Below are positions 1 to 5,387 of a stretch of 5,732 nucleotides of DNA, one piece after another. Position 1 is the stretch's first letter; each line of letters opens with the position of its first letter. The position numbers were made by a program, and so were the translations under genes. The notes beneath the pieces were generated by a model. That model ran no database searches and had not been told where the DNA came from. It was given only the letters and a program-made list of their open reading frames with translations. Source of the stretch: Micromonosporaceae bacterium (lineage in GTDB: Bacteria > Actinomycetota > Actinomycetes > Mycobacteriales > Micromonosporaceae); contig JAFMQQ010000233.1 in NCBI GenBank assembly GCA_017354595.1, positions 1 to 5,732 of the forward strand, written 5' to 3'.

Positions 1-1
1 G

Positions 2-148
2 GCCGGGCACTGCGACTTCTTCATCCGCAAGGCGATCGGCTGGGCGCTGCGCCAGTACGCCCGCACCGACCCGCAGGCGGTACGGGAGTTCCTGGCGAAA
101 GTTCCGCTCTCCGGCCTGTCGATCCGGGAGGCGAGCAAGCACCTGTGA
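2..148 (+). CDS. DNA alkylation repair protein (AlkD-like), C-terminal 48 residues, 5' end outside window
   Basis: This open frame enters from the left edge and ends at TGA 146-148. It encodes 48 residues, including the stretches CDFFIRKAIGWALRQYAR and LSGLSIREASKHL. The FFIRKAIGWALR(E/Q)Y-x-(K/R)TDP pattern followed by a short Leu-Ser-Gly-Leu-Ser tail is typical of the C-terminal end of the DNA_alkylation (AlkD/AlkC, HEAT-like repeat) family. These are DNA glycosylases that remove bulky alkylated purines such as 3-methyladenine and 7-methylguanine. The catalytic and DNA-contact residues lie upstream and cannot be checked. Its stop codon is separated by one base from the stop of the convergent HAD gene. 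The family assignment rests on the visible tail only, so it is good but not certain. No relation to the SUF operon is implied. Confidence 0.78.
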   Translation, partial: AGHCDFFIRKAIGWALRQYARTDPQAVREFLAKVPLSGLSIREASKHL

Positions 149-149
149 G

Positions 150-935
150 TCACAGCCGGTGCCGGCCGGCCGGGCTCGCCGAGGTGAGCAGCTCACGCAA
201 CTCGTACGGGTCGGCGACGGTACGGTCCGGCTGCACGGTACCGGCCCCGATGTCCTGCCCGGTGCGCTCCGAGCGCATCAGGATCGTCATGCCGACCCGC
301 GCCCGCCGTCCACAAAGGACATCCCGGGAGATGGTGTCACCGGCGAACCAGACCTGCTCGACGGGTACCCCCAGCGCGCGGGTGGCCCGCAGGATCAGCT
401 CCGGGTTCGGCTTGCGGACACCGACCTCGTCGCTGTAGAGCTGTACCGCGAACCGGTCGGCGATCCGGTTGCGCTCCAGGAAATCCCGGTGTGCGCTGCC
501 GTACAGCGTGTTGCTCACCACCGCCAGCAGCATGCCCCGGTTCGCCGCGTCGGCCAGCAACTCGGCCATCCCGTCCCGTACCCGCCAGGCGTGCGTCACC
601 TCGCCCAGCCGGTGGCAGAGTGTCGTCGCGCGCGCGAGCAGCACCTCCCGCGCCGCCGCCGGCCAGTCCGCGGCGACGAAGTCCGACCAGAACTGCTCGT
701 GACCGAGCTCGACCGGGGCGTACGGTCGGCACATCGCGTCGCACCAGCGAGCGTAGGCGGCCATGCCGGCAACCAGGTCGGCAGCGATCGTCCCGGCGTC
801 CAGCGCGGAAGGGCGCCGGGAACTCAGCAGGGTGTGTACCGTCTCGGCGAGCACCGACGCCCAGTCGGGGCGTTGCGCGTCCTCCGCGATCACCCCACCG
901 AAGTCGAGAAGCAGAGCACGCGCATCCGTGGGCAT
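150..935 (-). CDS. HAD superfamily hydrolase, subfamily I with C1-type cap
   Basis: This 261-residue protein carries the haloacid dehalogenase motifs in order. Motif I is LLLDFGGVI with nucleophile D11, motif II is VVSNT with S141, motif III is GVRKPNPE with K175, and motif IV is WFAGDTISRD with D200 and D205. The roughly 100 mostly helical residues between motifs I and II fit a C1 cap, so it is a subfamily I enzyme, probably cytosolic and acting on a small phosphorylated metabolite. The substrate is unknown. Oddly, the usual second Asp of motif I (DxD) is Gly13, although DFGGV-type variants occur in the family. ATG at 935 is the first start in frame and puts motif I at the usual N-terminal place; no strong Shine-Dalgarno sequence precedes it. 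It follows the SUF operon on the same strand after about 200 bases, so it may have its own promoter or receive read-through. It converges on the alkD-like gene. Confidence 0.85.
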   Translation of the reverse strand: MPTDARALLLDFGGVIAEDAQRPDWASVLAETVHTLLSSRRPSALDAGTIAADLVAGMAAYARWCDAMCRPYAPVELGHEQFWSDFVAADWPAAAREVLLARATTLCHRLGEVTHAWRVRDGMAELLADAANRGMLLAVVSNTLYGSAHRDFLERNRIADRFAVQLYSDEVGVRKPNPELILRATRALGVPVEQVWFAGDTISRDVLCGRRARVGMTILMRSERTGQDIGAGTVQPDRTVADPYELRELLTSASPAGRHRL

Positions 936-1028
936 GCGGCCATGGTGCCTGCCGCGACCGGCCCGCCGCCAGTGACCGCGCCGCGCCGGTGGCCGGCCGA
1001 GGTAAGGTGGCGCCCGGAGTGCAACCGC

Positions 1029-1145
1029 TTACGGTCGCGGCGCATGCAGATCCCGGGCATGCCGATGCCGCGCAACACCGCACCCGCAGGCGCGTTCGAT
1101 CCCCCGCAACTGGGCCAGCTCGTCGACCCGGGCGGCTCGGATCAC
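1029..1145 (-). pseudogene. Truncated and frameshifted GNAT acetyltransferase remnant after sufT
   Basis: A GTG at 1145-1143 overlaps the sufT stop (GTGA) and opens a 38-codon frame ending at TAA 1031-1029. Its first 19 residues, VIRAARVDELAQLRGIERA, look like the N-terminus of a GNAT N-acetyltransferase (strand beta1 plus helix alpha1, pattern IRPA-x-x-(D/E)L-x-x-L-x-x-IE-x-A). Skipping the single base at 1088 continues the similarity as AGAVLRGIGMPGI, matching the common actinobacterial pattern ERAAG-x-x-(F/L)R-x-IGM. Similarity stops near 1049, and the roughly 100 or more residues with the acetyl-CoA binding motif (Q/R-x-x-G-x-G/A) are absent. I infer a deletion plus a one-base insertion in a gene that was once coupled to sufT. 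No convincing Shine-Dalgarno sequence precedes the GTG. The alternative is chance coding-like sequence. The remnant was read by eye and has not been checked by a search. Confidence 0.6.
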
Positions 1146-1474
1146 ACGTTGAAGCCGAGGGCGCGCAGCTGCTCCCGGCCCTCATCGCTGATCCGGTCCA
1201 GACCCCACGGCGGCATCCACACCCAGTTGATCCGGACGTCGCTGACCAGCCCGCCGTCCGGCCCACTGCACAGCGCCATCCGGGCCTGGTCCTCGATCAC
1301 GTCGGTCAGCGGGCAGGCCGCCGAGGTCAGCGTCATGTCCAGCGTCGCCGCGTTCTGCTCGTCCACGTGGATGCCGTACACCAGGCCGAGATCGACCACG
1401 TTGATGCCGAGCTCCGGGTCGACCACGTCCTTGAGCGCCTCTTCGATGTCTTCGACCGCCGTCGTCGTGGTCAT
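1142..1474 (-). CDS. sufT: SufT / MIP18 (DUF59) family Fe-S cluster maturation protein
   Basis: This 110-residue protein starts with a low-complexity Thr run and then carries the family hallmark DPELGINVVDLGLVY (residues 20-33). Next come LTSAACPLTDVIEDQ with the conserved Cys54 and the tail VWMPPWGLDRISDEGREQL. That order is typical of the MIP18/PaaD-like (DUF59) proteins encoded at the end of many actinobacterial SUF operons. SufT-type proteins act in the cytosol in Fe-S cluster delivery or maturation of client proteins; Cys54 is the likely functional thiol. The length is normal for a stand-alone DUF59 domain. The start ATG (1474-1472) overlaps the sufU stop as ATGA and has GGAG eight bases upstream (1483-1486). 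Its stop overlaps the GTG of the GNAT remnant. PaaD itself belongs to phenylacetate operons, so the SUF context favours SufT. Confidence 0.9.
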   Translation of the reverse strand: MTTTTAVEDIEEALKDVVDPELGINVVDLGLVYGIHVDEQNAATLDMTLTSAACPLTDVIEDQARMALCSGPDGGLVSDVRINWVWMPPWGLDRISDEGREQLRALGFNV

Positions 1475-1917
1475 GGCTGTGTCTCCGTCTCGTTCGCTCG
1501 CAGCACCGCGTCCTTGAACGCCATCCAGGGCAGCAGCGCACACTTCACCCGGGCCGGGTACTTCGCCACGCCGGCGAAGGCGACCCCGTCCTCCAGTACG
1601 TTCTCGTCCGGCTCGACCTCGCCCCGGCCGGTCATCATCGCCTGGAACGCGTCGTGCCGGGTCAGCGCCGCTTCGACGGTCCCGCCGCGGACCAGGTCGT
1701 AGAGCACGCTGGCCGCCGCCTGGCTGATCGAGCAGCCCATCCCCTCGTACGACACGTCCTCGACCTGTTCGCCGCTCAGCTGTACCCGCACCGTCACCTC
1801 GTCACCGCAGGTCGGGTTCACGTGGTGCGCCTGCGCCTGGTACGGCTCGCGCAGCCCGCGCCCGTGCGGGTGCTTGTAATGATCCAGGATGATCTCCTGG
1901 TAGAGCGCGTCGGTCAC
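1471..1917 (-). CDS. sufU: SufU, zinc-dependent sulfur transfer protein, partner of SufS
   Basis: This 148-residue protein opens with LYQEIILDHYKHPHGRG, the standard start of the IscU/SufU fold. The ligand positions known for zinc in SufU are present: Cys37 and Asp39 in NPTCGD, Cys62 in GMGCSISQAAAS, and Cys126 in RVKCALLPW. The extra segment before the last cysteine (about residues 97-116, GRGEVEPDENVLEDG) separates SufU from IscU. In Gram-positive bacteria SufU accepts persulfide sulfur from SufS at the zinc site and passes it to SufBCD; an early proposal made it a scaffold instead. The GTG start (1917-1915) overlaps the sufS stop as GTGA and is supported by GGAAGG at 1925-1930 with a seven-base spacer. 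All key residues are intact, so the protein should be functional. Confidence 0.95.
   Translation of the reverse strand: MTDALYQEIILDHYKHPHGRGLREPYQAQAHHVNPTCGDEVTVRVQLSGEQVEDVSYEGMGCSISQAAASVLYDLVRGGTVEAALTRHDAFQAMMTGRGEVEPDENVLEDGVAFAGVAKYPARVKCALLPWMAFKDAVLRANETETQP
1483..1486 (-). promoter_or_regulatory. Shine-Dalgarno sequence of sufT
   Basis: GGAG on the minus strand lies eight bases before ATG 1474-1472, within the final codons of sufU. It rules out the longer open frame that runs upstream to 1543, which is only the sufU sequence read in another frame. Confidence 0.6.
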
Positions 1918-3158
1918 CCGAACACCTTCCGGACCTGCGCCAGCCCGGCGACCAGCGCGTCGACCTCGTCGGTCGTGTTGTAAAGGTACAGCGAGGCGCG
2001 GGTCATCGCGGCCACGCCGTAGCGGACGCAGATCGGCCGGGCGCAGTGGTGCCCCACCCGCACCTGTACCCCGAGCGAGTCGAGCACCTGGCCGACGTCG
2101 TGCGGGTGGATGCCGGGCAGGTCGAAGGAGAGGATCCCACCCCGGTCGCGGGTCGTCGCCGGGCCGAACAGCCGCAGCCCCGGTACGGTCGCCAGCGCCT
2201 CCAGCGCGTACCCGGTCAGCTGCGCCTCGTGCCGCGCGAGCTTCGCCATGCCCAGCGCCGACAGGTAGTCCACCGCGGCGCCGAGGCCGACCGCCTGGGC
2301 GATCGGCGGGGTACCCGCCTCGAACCGGGTCGGCGGCTTGGCGAAGGTGGTCTTCTCCAGCGATACCGTCTCGATCATCGAGCCGCCACCGAGGAACGGC
2401 GGCATCGACTCCAGCACCTCTGACCGCCCCCACAGCACGCCGATGCCGGTCGGGCCGAGCATCTTGTGCGAGGTGAAGGCGAGGAAGTCGGCGTCCAGAG
2501 CGGTGACGTCGACGCCGAGATGGGGTACCGACTGGGAGCCGTCCAGCAGCACCACCGCGCCGACCTCGTGTGCCCGCTTGACGATCGCCTCGGTCGGGTT
2601 GATGGTGCCCAGCACGTTGGACATGTGCGCGATGCTCACGATCCGGGTCCGCTCGTTCACCAGTCTGTCCAGAGTGGACAGATCCAGCCGGCCCTCGTCG
2701 CTGACCCGGAACCAGCGCAGGGTCGCGCCGATCCGGTCGCAGAGCAGCTGCCACGGCACGATGTTGGAGTGGTGCTCCATCTCGGAGATGACCACCTCGT
2801 CACCGAGGCGCAGCCGGGCACCGTACGAGTACGCCACCAGGTTGATCGCCTCGGTGGAGTTCTTGGTGAAGACGACCTCGTCCGGTGAGGTGGCGCCGAT
2901 GAATGCGGCCACCTTCGCCCGGGCGCCCTCGTACGCCTCGGTCGCCTCGGTACCGAGCTGGTGCACCGAACGCGCCACGTTCGCGTTGTGCCGCTCGTAG
3001 TGCTGCCGCATCGCCTCGATCACCGCGCGCGGCTTCTGCGAGGTGTTGCCACTGTCCAGGTAGACCAGCGGGTGCCCGTTCACCTCACGGGACAGGATCG
3101 GGAAGTCCTTGCGTGCCCGCGCCACGTCCAACACCGGCGCCGCCACCGTGCCGGTCAT
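1914..3158 (-). CDS. sufS: SufS cysteine desulfurase (class V aminotransferase fold, group II)
   Basis: This 414-residue enzyme is of normal SufS length and uses PLP to remove sulfur from L-cysteine, forming alanine and an enzyme persulfide. Visible landmarks are EMEHHSNIVPW (His129, which stacks on PLP), DGSQSVPH (Asp206, which holds the pyridine nitrogen), TSHKMLGPTGIG (Lys232, the Schiff-base lysine) and RVGHHCARP (Cys372, the persulfide cysteine), followed by Arg388 near the substrate carboxylate site. The short region around Cys372 fits group II (SufS) rather than IscS/NifS. The N-terminal LDSGNTSQKP replaces the more common LDxAATSQKP. The ATG (3158-3156) overlaps the sufC stop as ATGA and has a strong GGAGG at 3165-3169. 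Being followed directly by sufU, its sulfur acceptor, strengthens the assignment. Confidence 0.97.
   Translation of the reverse strand: MTGTVAAPVLDVARARKDFPILSREVNGHPLVYLDSGNTSQKPRAVIEAMRQHYERHNANVARSVHQLGTEATEAYEGARAKVAAFIGATSPDEVVFTKNSTEAINLVAYSYGARLRLGDEVVISEMEHHSNIVPWQLLCDRIGATLRWFRVSDEGRLDLSTLDRLVNERTRIVSIAHMSNVLGTINPTEAIVKRAHEVGAVVLLDGSQSVPHLGVDVTALDADFLAFTSHKMLGPTGIGVLWGRSEVLESMPPFLGGGSMIETVSLEKTTFAKPPTRFEAGTPPIAQAVGLGAAVDYLSALGMAKLARHEAQLTGYALEALATVPGLRLFGPATTRDRGGILSFDLPGIHPHDVGQVLDSLGVQVRVGHHCARPICVRYGVAAMTRASLYLYNTTDEVDALVAGLAQVRKVFG
1925..1930 (-). promoter_or_regulatory. Shine-Dalgarno sequence for the GTG start of sufU
   Basis: GGAAGG on the minus strand is followed by a seven-base spacer and GTG 1917-1915. 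It supports this GTG as the start, which also places the conserved LYQEIILDHY at the usual distance from the N-terminus. Confidence 0.65.
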
Positions 3159-3925
3159 GCCCGGCCTCCGGCACCGGACAGGTACCGCTCGTACCCTTCC
3201 GCCTCCAGCTTCTCGGCCAGCTCCGGCCCGCCCTCCTCGACGATCCGGCCGGCGACGAAGACGTGCACGAAGTCCGGCTTCACGTACCGCAGGATCCGGG
3301 TGTAGTGGGTGATCAGCAGGACGCCGGTGTCGCCCTGCTCGCGTACCCGGTTCACCCCTTCGGAGACCACCCGCAGCGCGTCGATGTCCAGCCCCGAGTC
3401 GGTCTCGTCGAGGATGGCGACCTTCGGCTTGAGCAGCTCCAGCTGGACGATCTCGTGCCGCTTCTTCTCCCCGCCGGAGAAGCCCTCGTTCACGTTGCGC
3501 TGGGCGAACGCGGGGTCCATGCCGAGCCGGGTCATCGCCCCGGTCAACTCCTTGCCCCAGGTGCGCAGCTTCGGCGCCTCGCCGTCGATCGCCGTCTTCG
3601 CGGTACGCAGGAAGTTGGCCACCGAGACACCGGGCACCTCCACCGGGTACTGCATCGCCAGGAAGAGTCCGGCCCGGGCCCGCTCGTCCACGGTCATGGC
3701 GAGTACGTCGGCCCCGTCCAGCAGCACCTGCCCGCCGGTGATCTGGTACTTCGGGTGGCCGGCGATCGAGTACGCCAGCGTCGACTTGCCCGACCCGTTC
3801 GGCCCCATGATGGCGTGTGTCTGCCCGGCACCCACGGTCAGGTCGACCCCGGCGAGAATCGGCTTCCGGCTGCCGTCCGGCAGCTTGACCGACACGTGCA
3901 GGTCACGGATCTCCAGGACACTCAT
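3155..3925 (-). CDS. sufC: SufC, ABC-type ATPase of the SufBCD scaffold complex
   Basis: This 256-residue soluble ABC ATPase has all nucleotide-binding motifs: Walker A GPNGSGKST (41-49), Q-loop Gln92 in AMQYPVEVPG, signature FSGGEKKRHE (149-158), Walker B VAILDE (169-174), D-loop SGLD (177-180) and switch His207 in LLITHYTR. The QYP, DETDSGLDIDAL and ERYLSG patterns are SufC-specific rather than those of a transporter ATPase. SufC binds SufB and SufD in the cytosol, and ATP-driven dimerisation remodels the scaffold during cluster formation. The frame stays open upstream to 4126, but that part is a shadow of the Rieske gene; ATG at 3925-3923 fits the family N-terminus, has GGAG seven bases upstream and overlaps the Rieske stop as ATGA. 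Its own stop overlaps the sufS start. Confidence 0.97.
   Translation of the reverse strand: MSVLEIRDLHVSVKLPDGSRKPILAGVDLTVGAGQTHAIMGPNGSGKSTLAYSIAGHPKYQITGGQVLLDGADVLAMTVDERARAGLFLAMQYPVEVPGVSVANFLRTAKTAIDGEAPKLRTWGKELTGAMTRLGMDPAFAQRNVNEGFSGGEKKRHEIVQLELLKPKVAILDETDSGLDIDALRVVSEGVNRVREQGDTGVLLITHYTRILRYVKPDFVHVFVAGRIVEEGGPELAEKLEAEGYERYLSGAGGRA
3165..3169 (-). promoter_or_regulatory. Strong Shine-Dalgarno sequence of sufS
   Basis: GGAGG on the minus strand lies six bases before ATG 3158-3156. It is the best match to the consensus among the operon's genes, so SufS may be initiated efficiently by itself as well as by coupling to sufC. Confidence 0.7.
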
Positions 3926-4248
3926 AGCGAAACTCCATTGCTCGGGGTCAGGCTCACGAAGACGAAGCCGTCCCGGATCTCGACGGGAAAGGTCGGTACC
4001 GGCTGGGTCGCCGGCGGGCCGGTCGGCTCCCCGGTACGCAGGTCGAAGCGGGAGCCGTGCAGCCAGCACTCCACCGTGCAGCCGTCGATCTCCCCCTCGG
4101 AGAGCGGTACCTCCTGGTGCGAGCACACGTCGTGCACCGCGAACACCTGCCCGTCGCCGGTACGCACCACGGCCACCTCGACACCGTCCACATCGGAGCG
4201 GATCGCGGTACCCGGTGCGATCTCCTCAACCGCACAGACCTTGATCAC
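3922..4248 (-). CDS. Rieske [2Fe-2S] ferredoxin within the SUF operon
   Basis: This 108-residue protein is one Rieske domain. The cluster ligands are visible as C42-S-H44 (HDVCSHQEVPLSEG) and C61-W-L-H64 (CWLHGSRFDLRTG), 16 residues apart, as in dioxygenase-type ferredoxins. There is no signal peptide or membrane anchor, so it is cytosolic and resembles the non-heme iron oxygenase ferredoxin subunit (NirD/BphF-like) group. Annotation pipelines often call it an oxygenase ferredoxin, but no oxygenase is nearby. Its place between sufD and sufC, with 4-base overlaps on both sides, suggests a job in Fe-S assembly, perhaps supplying electrons. That role is inference. The start is GTG (4248-4246) overlapping the sufD stop; a G-rich stretch (4255-4259) lies six bases upstream. 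The alternative is a general electron carrier co-expressed for convenience. Confidence 0.93.
   Translation of the reverse strand: MIKVCAVEEIAPGTAIRSDVDGVEVAVVRTGDGQVFAVHDVCSHQEVPLSEGEIDGCTVECWLHGSRFDLRTGEPTGPPATQPVPTFPVEIRDGFVFVSLTPSNGVSL
3933..3936 (-). promoter_or_regulatory. Shine-Dalgarno sequence of sufC
   Basis: GGAG on the minus strand lies seven bases before ATG 3925-3923. It selects this ATG over the much longer upstream-open frame that reaches 4126, and it sits inside the end of the Rieske gene. Confidence 0.65.
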
Positions 4249-5387
4249 GCGGGTCCCCCGGCGACCTCGGCCAGGCGCTTCTCGATCGTCGCGACGAGCC
4301 GGTCGTGCAGCTCGGGTACCGGTACCTTGTCCAGCAGTTCGGCGAAGAACCCGCGTACCACCAGCTTCCGCGCCTCCGCCTCCGGGATGCCCCGAGCCAT
4401 CAGGTAGAAGAGCTGCTCGTCGTCGAAGCGTCCGGTCGCGCTGGCGTGCCCGGCACCGACGATCTCCCCGGTCTCGATCTCCAGGTTGGGTACCGAGTCG
4501 GCCCGCGCGCCGTCGGTGAGTACCAGGTTGCGGTTCAACTCGAAGGTGTTGGTACCGGTGGCGACCGGCCGGATCCGCACATCGCCGATCCAGACGGTAC
4601 GGGCGTCATCCCCCTGCAGCGCGTTCTTGTACAGCACATCGGAGCTGCAGTCCGGCTGGTCGTGGTCGATGTACAGGCGCGTCTCCAGATGCTGCCCCGG
4701 TCCGGCGAACGCCACCCCGATCAGGTCGGCCCGCCCACCCGGCCCTCCGAAGTGGACGGTCGGGCTGAGCCGGACCACCGCCCCACCGAGATTGACCGCC
4801 ATGTGCCGCAGGTGCGCGTCGCGGCCGATCCGCGCGGCGTGCGCGCTGAGGTGGACCGCGTCGGCGTCCCAGCCCTGCACGCTGACCAGTTCGAGCGAGC
4901 CGCCGTCACCGACGAGGATCTCGACGTTCTCCGCGATCGTCGCGCTGCCGCGGTAGTCGACGACCACGGTCGCCTGCGCCCGCTCACCAACCTCGATCAC
5001 CATGTGCTCGTAGCCGATGCCCGGGCTCGCCACCCCGGTGACCAGTACCGGATCGTCCAGCCTCGCCCCGGCCGCCACCCGCAGAACGAACGACTGTGGC
5101 GCCCGCTGCAGGGCCAGCGCGCTGACCCGGTCGGCCGGTGCCAGTACGCCCGCCGGCGACAGCGGTTCGATCGCCCAGCTGACCCCCTCGGGCGCCGATA
5201 CCTCGCCGGTGATCCGGGTGGTCGGTTCGAACGGCGTGAAGAGTTCGCGCAGCCTACGCAGCGGGGTGAAGCGCCACTCCTCCTCCCGCCCGGTCGGTAC
5301 CTCGAAGGCGTCCGGGTCGGATGAGGTGAACCGCTCGGGCGGGGTGCCGGTACGGTTGCCGTGCGAGTGCGCCAGCGTGGCGGTCAA
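4245..5387 (-). CDS. sufD: SufD, scaffold subunit of the SufBCD complex
   Basis: This 380-residue protein has an N-terminal helical part with the family motif PTGREEEWRFTPL (31-43), then a long beta-helix region. The C-terminal helices carry DDEQLFYLMARGIPEAEARKL, closely similar to the SufB tail. SufD pairs with SufB to form the cytosolic scaffold, with SufC bound to both. His314 in VGAGHASATG aligns with the interface histidine His360 of E. coli SufD; the cysteine two residues before it in E. coli (CSH) is Ala312 here. The start is TTG (5387-5385), overlapping the sufB stop as TTGA. No ATG or GTG lies in frame ahead of the conserved motif near residue 31, and GGAAGGGG at 5395-5402 with a seven-base spacer supports TTG. 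The length is normal. Confidence 0.95.
   Translation of the reverse strand: MTATLAHSHGNRTGTPPERFTSSDPDAFEVPTGREEEWRFTPLRRLRELFTPFEPTTRITGEVSAPEGVSWAIEPLSPAGVLAPADRVSALALQRAPQSFVLRVAAGARLDDPVLVTGVASPGIGYEHMVIEVGERAQATVVVDYRGSATIAENVEILVGDGGSLELVSVQGWDADAVHLSAHAARIGRDAHLRHMAVNLGGAVVRLSPTVHFGGPGGRADLIGVAFAGPGQHLETRLYIDHDQPDCSSDVLYKNALQGDDARTVWIGDVRIRPVATGTNTFELNRNLVLTDGARADSVPNLEIETGEIVGAGHASATGRFDDEQLFYLMARGIPEAEARKLVVRGFFAELLDKVPVPELHDRLVATIEKRLAEVAGGPA
4398..4415. repeat. 18-base direct repeat, sufD copy
   Basis: The same 18 bases occur here and at 5525-5542. They encode the shared QLFYLM core of the SufD and SufB C-terminal helices, and the flanks remain similar for about another 12 bases. 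The repeat reflects the common ancestry of the two genes rather than a mobile or regulatory element. Confidence 0.8.

Noticed and set aside
163..174. Palindrome of CCGG units as a terminator for the alkD-like gene
   Set aside because: It gives only a 4-base stem with a 4-base loop and no T tract; such GC palindromes are expected by chance in this composition.
1001..1036. Possible promoter for the HAD gene (minus strand TTGCAC followed by TTACCT)
   Set aside because: The spacing is about 13 bases, too short for a normal -35/-10 pair, and the hexamers match poorly.
932..1062. Three GCATGC palindromes (932-937, 1042-1047, 1057-1062) as possible operator sites
   Set aside because: They are irregularly spaced, have no shared flanking sequence, and partly fall in the GNAT relic and at the HAD start codon; coincidence is the simpler explanation.
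491..1702. Long plus-strand open frame (about 400 codons) opposite the HAD gene, sufT and sufU
   Set aside because: It is very rich in Arg, Pro and Ala with no recognisable motifs, and lies opposite clearly conserved minus-strand genes; it is a high-GC shadow frame.
1918..2754. Extension of the sufU frame upstream to about 2754
   Set aside because: The upstream residues are an Arg/Gly/Ala-rich shadow of sufS; GTG 1917 with GGAAGG and the conserved SufU N-terminus define the gene.
3926..4126. N-terminal extension of SufC in the same frame up to 4126
   Set aside because: The extra 67 residues have no SufC similarity and overlap the whole ligand region of the Rieske gene in another frame; ATG 3925 has a proper Shine-Dalgarno sequence and fits the family.
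2903..4519. Long plus-strand open frame (538 codons) opposite sufS, sufC, Rieske and sufD
   Set aside because: It runs across several conserved minus-strand genes, has low-complexity Arg/Pro/Ser composition and no family resemblance.
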